NCBI RefSeq assembly: GCF_014203715.1
Contig: NZ_JACHJP010000001.1
Span: 722,432 to 786,431 of the forward strand
Source: Streptosporangium saharense
Lineage (GTDB): Bacteria > Actinomycetota > Actinomycetes > Streptosporangiales > Streptosporangiaceae
Reading direction: 5' to 3'
Length of the DNA: 64,000 nucleotides
In this document: positions 59,901-64,000 of the stretch, one piece after another
Layout: each line of letters starts with the position of its first letter
How positions within the stretch are numbered: the first letter of the stretch is position 1
The notes under the pieces: model-generated
The model's database searches: none
What the model was told of the DNA's origin: nothing
The model's input: the letters and a program-made list of their open reading frames with translations, nothing else
Translations under genes and position numbers: made by a program

Positions 59901-60147
59901 GGTTCTCCTCACCGGAGGAAGACGAGGCGAGGGCGGGCGAGGAGGCGGCGCCCGTGACTCCCGCTCGGCTCATCAAGCTCGGTTTCGCCCGCGGCGGCGG
60001 ACTCTGGTTTGGCAGTGAGCGCGCGGCTGTACGCCGATCGTCAGGGGTGACGCTGGTTACGTGGAGCGGGATGAACGAGGTGAAGACGGCGTGGTGGAAC
60101 TCGGCTGGGTTGGGGCCGAGCCGCGTCTCTTGAACGGCGTCGTTCAA
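59893..60147 (-). CDS. Small ORF with strong ribosome site, possible remnant
   Basis: TTG 60147 has GGGAGG 6 bases upstream and the 84-codon frame ends by overlapping the MoaF-like start. The first 36 residues (MNDAVQETRLGPNPAEFHHA VFTS...) have good third-position bias; the rest is Ser/Pro/Ala-rich with poorer bias. It may be a genuine small coupled gene or a truncated remnant. No family recognised. Confidence 0.4.
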   Translation of the reverse strand: MNDAVQETRLGPNPAEFHHAVFTSFIPLHVTSVTPDDRRTAARSLPNQSPPPRAKPSLMSRAGVTGAASSPALASSSSGEENHD

Positions 60148-60180
60148 GACTTACCTCCCTTGCCTCAAGGGCAAAGCTTG

Positions 60181-60198
60181 CCGATCCCATATCGGATC
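60181..60198. promoter_or_regulatory. Overlapping palindromes upstream of the small ORF/MoaF-like unit
   Basis: CCGAT-CCCAT-ATCGG (60181-60195) and GATCC-CATATC-GGATC (60183-60198) overlap. A minus-strand TTGACA lies at 60220-60215. A regulator site for the unit is possible; no matching second copy was seen. Confidence 0.35.
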
Positions 60199-60277
60199 TC
60201 GCCAGGTCCGGTGCTGTCAAGGTGCCTGAAGCCGGACGTCTGATGATCGACGACAGGCTCCAGGCGCCCAGGTGGCG

Positions 60278-61231
60278 CTACCGAGGCGGGCAAAGCCGCT
60301 CACGGGCGCCGATGTACTCCGCGACGATCCGCTCGACGATCTCGGCCGCCGGGAGCACCGAGTGGACGAGTCCGGCTGACTGGCCCGCCTCGGCCTTGCC
60401 CCAGGTGACGTCGCCGTACAGCGCGGCGTCCCTCAGTGTCGAGGACTGGAACGCCTTGCGGCGCACGTCGAGGTCCGCGTTGGACTCCTCAAGCTCGGTC
60501 ATGCGGGCGGTGAACTCGTTCGCGAGCGCGCGGGTGACGCCCAGCTCGCGTCCGACGGCGCGGGTGCCGTCGACGGTCGCCGCGAGGACGGCGGCCTTGT
60601 AGTTCGGGTGGACGGTCGCCTCGTGGCTGGCGAGGAACCGGGTGCCGAACTGCGCGGCGTCGGCCCCCAGGGCGATCATCGCGGCGAGGCCCGCGCCGTC
60701 GGCGACACCACCGGAGGCGATGACGGGGATGCCGGGGACCGCGGTGACGACGGCGCGCACGAGGACCTGCGTGGTGACCATGGCGGGCGGCGGGTGGCCG
60801 CCCGCCTCCGCACCGACGACGATGAGCCCGTCGACGCCCGCCGCCGCGGCCTTGCGGGCGTGCTCGGTGCTGGCGACGACGTGCAGGCACGTGGTGCCGA
60901 CGTCGCGGAAGCGATCGAGGTAACGCTGCGTCCCGCCCTGGGCCGCGATCAGGACCGGCGGTCTGCGCTGGAGGAGGAGGTCGATCACCTCGTCGGCGCC
61001 CCGCCGGTAGAGGGGAAGGTTGACGGCCCACGGCCGGTCGGTCCCGGCCTCCATCTCGTCGAGCGTGCGCGTGAGGTCGGCGATCCGCATCGGGCCCGCG
61101 GCGACGACGCCGAGCCCACCGGCCCGGCTCACGGCGAGCGGCAGGGCGGAGCAGGACGAGGCCCAGGACATGCCGCCCTGGATGATCGGCAGGTCGATCC
61201 CGAGCAGGCGGGTGACCGAGGTGGAGATCAC
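60278..61231 (-). CDS. Nitronate monooxygenase-like (2-nitropropane dioxygenase) flavoprotein
   Basis: A 317-aa FMN TIM-barrel enzyme: LPIIQGGMSWASSCSALPLA, AAGVDGLIVVGAEAGGHPPP, IPVIASGGVADGAGLAAMIA and LGADAAQFGTRFLASHEATV form the FMN and phosphate sites. The catalytic His of class I NMOs would lie in GAEAGGH. Some relatives are enoyl reductases rather than nitronate oxidases, which suits a CoA context. The GTG start overlaps the acyl-CoA synthetase stop by 4 bp. Confidence 0.85.
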   Translation of the reverse strand: MISTSVTRLLGIDLPIIQGGMSWASSCSALPLAVSRAGGLGVVAAGPMRIADLTRTLDEMEAGTDRPWAVNLPLYRRGADEVIDLLLQRRPPVLIAAQGGTQRYLDRFRDVGTTCLHVVASTEHARKAAAAGVDGLIVVGAEAGGHPPPAMVTTQVLVRAVVTAVPGIPVIASGGVADGAGLAAMIALGADAAQFGTRFLASHEATVHPNYKAAVLAATVDGTRAVGRELGVTRALANEFTARMTELEESNADLDVRRKAFQSSTLRDAALYGDVTWGKAEAGQSAGLVHSVLPAAEIVERIVAEYIGARERLCPPR

Positions 61232-62856
61232 GCGTCCACCTCGCTGCGGTCCCGCTCAAGCAGCCCGCGCGCGTGGGCCGCGAGCTGGTTCTTCTGCACC
61301 TTCGAGCTCGCGGTCATCCCGATGTTCTCGAACCCGTCCACGATGCGGAGGTAGCGGGGGACCTTGAACCCGGCGAGCTGGGTGCGGGACCAGCCGAGCA
61401 GCTCCTCCTCCGAGGCGTCCCCGGACTCGGTGAGCACGACGAACGCGAAGGGAACCTCGATCAACCGCTCGTCGGGGACCCCGACCACGGCGGCCTGGTG
61501 GACGCTGGGATGGCGGTGCAGGGCGTCCTCGACGTCGGCGGGGGCGACGTTCTCCCCGCCGACCCTGATGATGTCCTTCGTGCGGCCGACGAAGTGCAGG
61601 CGCCCGGCCGCGTCGAGGACGCCGATGTCGCCGGTGAACAGCCAGCCGTCGGCGTCGATGGTGGCGGCGGTCTGCTCGGGGTCGTCGAGGTAGCCCCGCA
61701 TGACGTTCCAGCCGCGGACGAGGATCGAGCCCGGTTCGCCGGGGGCGCAGTCACCACTGTCGTCGAGGGCGCGGATCCGGACCTCGACCCCCGGCTGGAC
61801 ACGCATCGCCCCGGAGGCCCGTACTGCCTCGTCCTCCCACCAGGCGGACAACGCCACATTGGGGGAGGCCTCGGACAGGCCGTAGGCGGCGACGCACTCG
61901 GTGGCGCCGAGCTCGTCGATCACGCGCCGGATCACGGTGGGGGAGGCCGCGACCCAGGCTCCCCGCAGGTGCAGCGTCCGCCGGGCGCGGTCGGGGTGGT
62001 TGAGCAGCATCAGCGCGATGGTGTCGTTGCCGGAGAAGTGCGTGCACCGTTCCACCTCGAACAGGCGCAGCGCCTCGGCGGGCTCGAAGCGGGCCATGGT
62101 CACCAGCGTGGTGGCGTGCTGGATCGACGCGAGCACCGAGAGCGTGCTCCCCGCGACGTGGAAGAACGGCCGGGCGCTGTGGTAACGATCTCCCGGACGC
62201 AGGCCGAGCCGTACCCCGGCGAAGAAGGCGTCGGCGCACATGCTGCGATGGGTCAGCAGCACGCCCTTCGGCCGCGAGGTGGTGCCGGACGTGTACTGGA
62301 CCAGCAGGACGTCGTCCGGATCGGCGGCGGGCGGTACGGTGCCCACATCGCTCCCCGCGTCGACGAAGTCCGGCCACGCGGTCGCCCACCCGGGGACGTT
62401 GTCGCCGAGCACAACAACCGACGTGAGGTCGGGCAGGTTCTGGCAGGTCGGGGTCCCGTCGTGACCGATGCCGAGCTCGCCCAGCATGGTGATGAAGTCA
62501 ACGCGCAGGACCCGGTCCGCCACGAACAGGGTGGAGATGCGGGCGTGACGCAGCGTGTACTCGACCTCGCCTGCGGTGAACCGGGTGTTCACCGGGACGG
62601 TGACGGCCCCGACGCTTCCGAGGGCGACGAACAGGGCGACCCAGCGCGGCTCGTTGCCGAGGCAGACGCCGACCCGGTCACCGTGCCCGATGCCGGCGGC
62701 GGTGAGGGCCGCGCGGATGCGGGCGACCTCCCCGGCCAGCTCGGCGTAGGTGATCCGGTCATCGGGGGTGACCACCGCCTCGACGTCGGGAGCGAGCAGC
62801 GCGGCGCGGTCCAGCGCCTCGTGTGGGGTGAGGGGACACGCCGTTCTGAGGTCCAT
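61228..62856 (-). CDS. AMP-forming acyl-CoA synthetase
   Basis: A 542-aa ANL-superfamily ligase: P-loop YTSGTTSRPKGV, YGLSEASP, the TGD adenine/ribose motif (GWLFTGDIG), hinge GRTKDIIRVGGENV and the catalytic Lys near SSKVQKNQL. It activates a carboxylic acid to its CoA thioester. ATG 62856 follows GGAGAAAG. A MarR-type palindrome lies about 130-145 bp upstream. It is co-translated with the nitronate monooxygenase-like gene. Confidence 0.92.
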   Translation of the reverse strand: MDLRTACPLTPHEALDRAALLAPDVEAVVTPDDRITYAELAGEVARIRAALTAAGIGHGDRVGVCLGNEPRWVALFVALGSVGAVTVPVNTRFTAGEVEYTLRHARISTLFVADRVLRVDFITMLGELGIGHDGTPTCQNLPDLTSVVVLGDNVPGWATAWPDFVDAGSDVGTVPPAADPDDVLLVQYTSGTTSRPKGVLLTHRSMCADAFFAGVRLGLRPGDRYHSARPFFHVAGSTLSVLASIQHATTLVTMARFEPAEALRLFEVERCTHFSGNDTIALMLLNHPDRARRTLHLRGAWVAASPTVIRRVIDELGATECVAAYGLSEASPNVALSAWWEDEAVRASGAMRVQPGVEVRIRALDDSGDCAPGEPGSILVRGWNVMRGYLDDPEQTAATIDADGWLFTGDIGVLDAAGRLHFVGRTKDIIRVGGENVAPADVEDALHRHPSVHQAAVVGVPDERLIEVPFAFVVLTESGDASEEELLGWSRTQLAGFKVPRYLRIVDGFENIGMTASSKVQKNQLAAHARGLLERDRSEVDA

Positions 62857-62981
62857 CAAGCTTTCTCCGTCCCGGATCCGGTGCGCCGGACCTGTGGTCC
62901 GCCCGGGGCGACGTACGCGCAGACAGTGATCGCGTCGGTCATCGAGCCACCTCCTCGTGCTGGCTCTAGGAGTACGCAAAT

Positions 62982-63000
62982 CTGTTGATGTTGTCAACAG
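62982..63000. promoter_or_regulatory. MarR-type palindrome A
   Basis: CTGTTGA-TGTTG-TCAACAG is a perfect 7-bp-arm inverted repeat, located just past the MarR stop and upstream of the acyl-CoA synthetase gene. A related element is found upstream of the MarR gene (63516-63531). Confidence 0.6.
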
Positions 63001-63001
63001 T

Positions 63002-63487
63002 CTAGGGACTGTTTGTGTGGTCACGTTCCTGGCGCTCGATGTCCAGTGCGAGGTCGGCGAGCTTGTCGAGCGCGCCCACCAGCACCTTTCGCTCCTCCGG
63101 GGACAGGACGGCGAGGAACGTCGCGTCGCGCTCGTTCGCCGCGTGGATGAGGCCGCGGTAGACCTCGACACCCGTCTCGGTCAGCGCCAGCTGGGACGTC
63201 CGCCCCGACCCCGCGGTCCTGTTGACCAGGCCCCGCTCCGTTAGCTTGGTCACGATGCGGCTCATCTGCGCTTTGTCGAGCCCCGCGCGCCGGGCCAGCC
63301 GGTTCAGGGTGAGCGTCGGATCGGACGCGATCAGGGCGATCGCCCGCCACTCGCCAAGGGTGACGTCGAACTCGCGGCGGTAGCGCAGGGCCGCGCTACG
63401 GGAGAGGGCCGCCGATGTGCGTGACAGGCGATAAGACAGCAACTCGGCGATGGGGACGAGATTCCTGACGTTCGCGCGCTCGGGCAT
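63002..63487 (-). CDS. MarR-family regulator
   Basis: A 161-aa winged-helix protein: LGEWRAIALIASDPTLTLNR / LARRAGLDKAQMSRIVTKLT is the recognition region and LVNRTAGSGRTSQLALTETG the wing. The usual effector is an aromatic or CoA-linked acid. ATG 63487 has a weak ribosome site. Similar palindromes flank the gene, suggesting autoregulation, control of the acyl-CoA synthetase unit, and perhaps of the divergent dehalogenase. Confidence 0.9.
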   Translation of the reverse strand: MPERANVRNLVPIAELLSYRLSRTSAALSRSAALRYRREFDVTLGEWRAIALIASDPTLTLNRLARRAGLDKAQMSRIVTKLTERGLVNRTAGSGRTSQLALTETGVEVYRGLIHAANERDATFLAVLSPEERKVLVGALDKLADLALDIERQERDHTNSP

Positions 63488-63515
63488 GCAGCGATCGTAG
63501 TAGCCAGGAAGGCTG

Positions 63516-63531
63516 TGTTGCATCATCAACA
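63516..63531. promoter_or_regulatory. MarR-type palindrome B
   Basis: TGTTG (63516-63520) and CAACA (63527-63531) flank CATCAT. Read on the minus strand, GTTGATGATGCAAC resembles palindrome A (GTTGATGTTGTCAAC). It lies 29 bp upstream of the MarR start and in the divergent region shared with the dehalogenase gene. Confidence 0.5.
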
Positions 63532-63575
63532 ACCAGCGAGCTCATGACGATCATCACGCCCGCGGCCCGGGCTGA

Positions 63576-64000
<425 letters not shown>

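Overview
The window is GC-rich DNA with strong G/C preference at third codon positions, frequent GTG/TTG starts and apparently leaderless genes. It also carries F420-type luciferase-like oxidoreductases, a GPP34 protein and an adenosylcobalamin riboswitch. This points to a filamentous actinomycete, plausibly Streptosporangiales; the assignment is inferred from gene style only. The 5' end cuts nrdB and the 3' end cuts a haloalkane dehalogenase gene.

Layout. (1) 1-6.5 kb: the end of nrdB and its terminator, then a cobalamin riboswitch leading into an apparent operon. The operon encodes a FhuF-type [2Fe-2S] reductase, a 35-residue acidic peptide, a fused TOMM-type cyclodehydratase (YcaO), a luciferase-like oxidoreductase and a MATE exporter. 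It reads as an undescribed B12-controlled RiPP locus, possibly for a cobalt- or metal-binding peptide. (2) 6.7-12.4 kb: an ion channel with a calcium-channel-like filter, several hypothetical proteins, a HAD protein, and a TetR/hydrolase pair. (3) 12.4-23 kb: an eight-gene minus-strand operon resembling carnitine (beta-hydroxy-gamma-amino acid) catabolism: permease, L-carnitine dehydrogenase-like, thioesterase, OCD-like, amidase, fused family III CoA-transferase, BKACE and nitrilase-like. A LysR regulator is divergent from it. (4) 23-30 kb: a GPP34-permease-GNAT operon, a PASTA protein, an amidohydrolase, and GntR and LysR regulators. (5) 30-33.6 kb: two divergent gene pairs. One encodes a Hod-like cofactor-free 2,4-dioxygenase and an arylformamidase-like hydrolase; the other encodes a two-component flavin monooxygenase and its reductase. 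This set fits ring cleavage of 3-hydroxy-4-quinolones.

(6) 35-59 kb is a large CoA-dependent catabolic island. It holds a TcuA-like flavoprotein dehydrogenase, SDR, citrate-synthase-fold lyase, MaoC dehydratase, two phosphotriesterase-like hydrolases, three crotonases, two luciferase-like oxidoreductases, an aldehyde dehydrogenase, a two-subunit CoA-transferase, a complete oligopeptide-type ABC importer, a cupin and hydrolases. At its centre sit two divergent GntR/FCD regulators sharing a 226-bp perfectly identical inverted segment over their DNA-binding domains. Five copies of a common operator-like sequence (consensus TTGACATGTGATATATCA) lie upstream of island genes, so the island looks like one regulon. 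The substrate is unknown. (7) 59-64 kb: a MoaF-like protein, nitronate monooxygenase-like protein, acyl-CoA synthetase, MarR regulator with two matching palindromes, and the start of a haloalkane dehalogenase.

The parts with most potential for new biology are the B12-riboswitch RiPP operon, the GntR pair with its five-site regulon, and the quinolone-type ring-cleavage cluster. Functions are inferred from recognised family motifs; no database search was possible.
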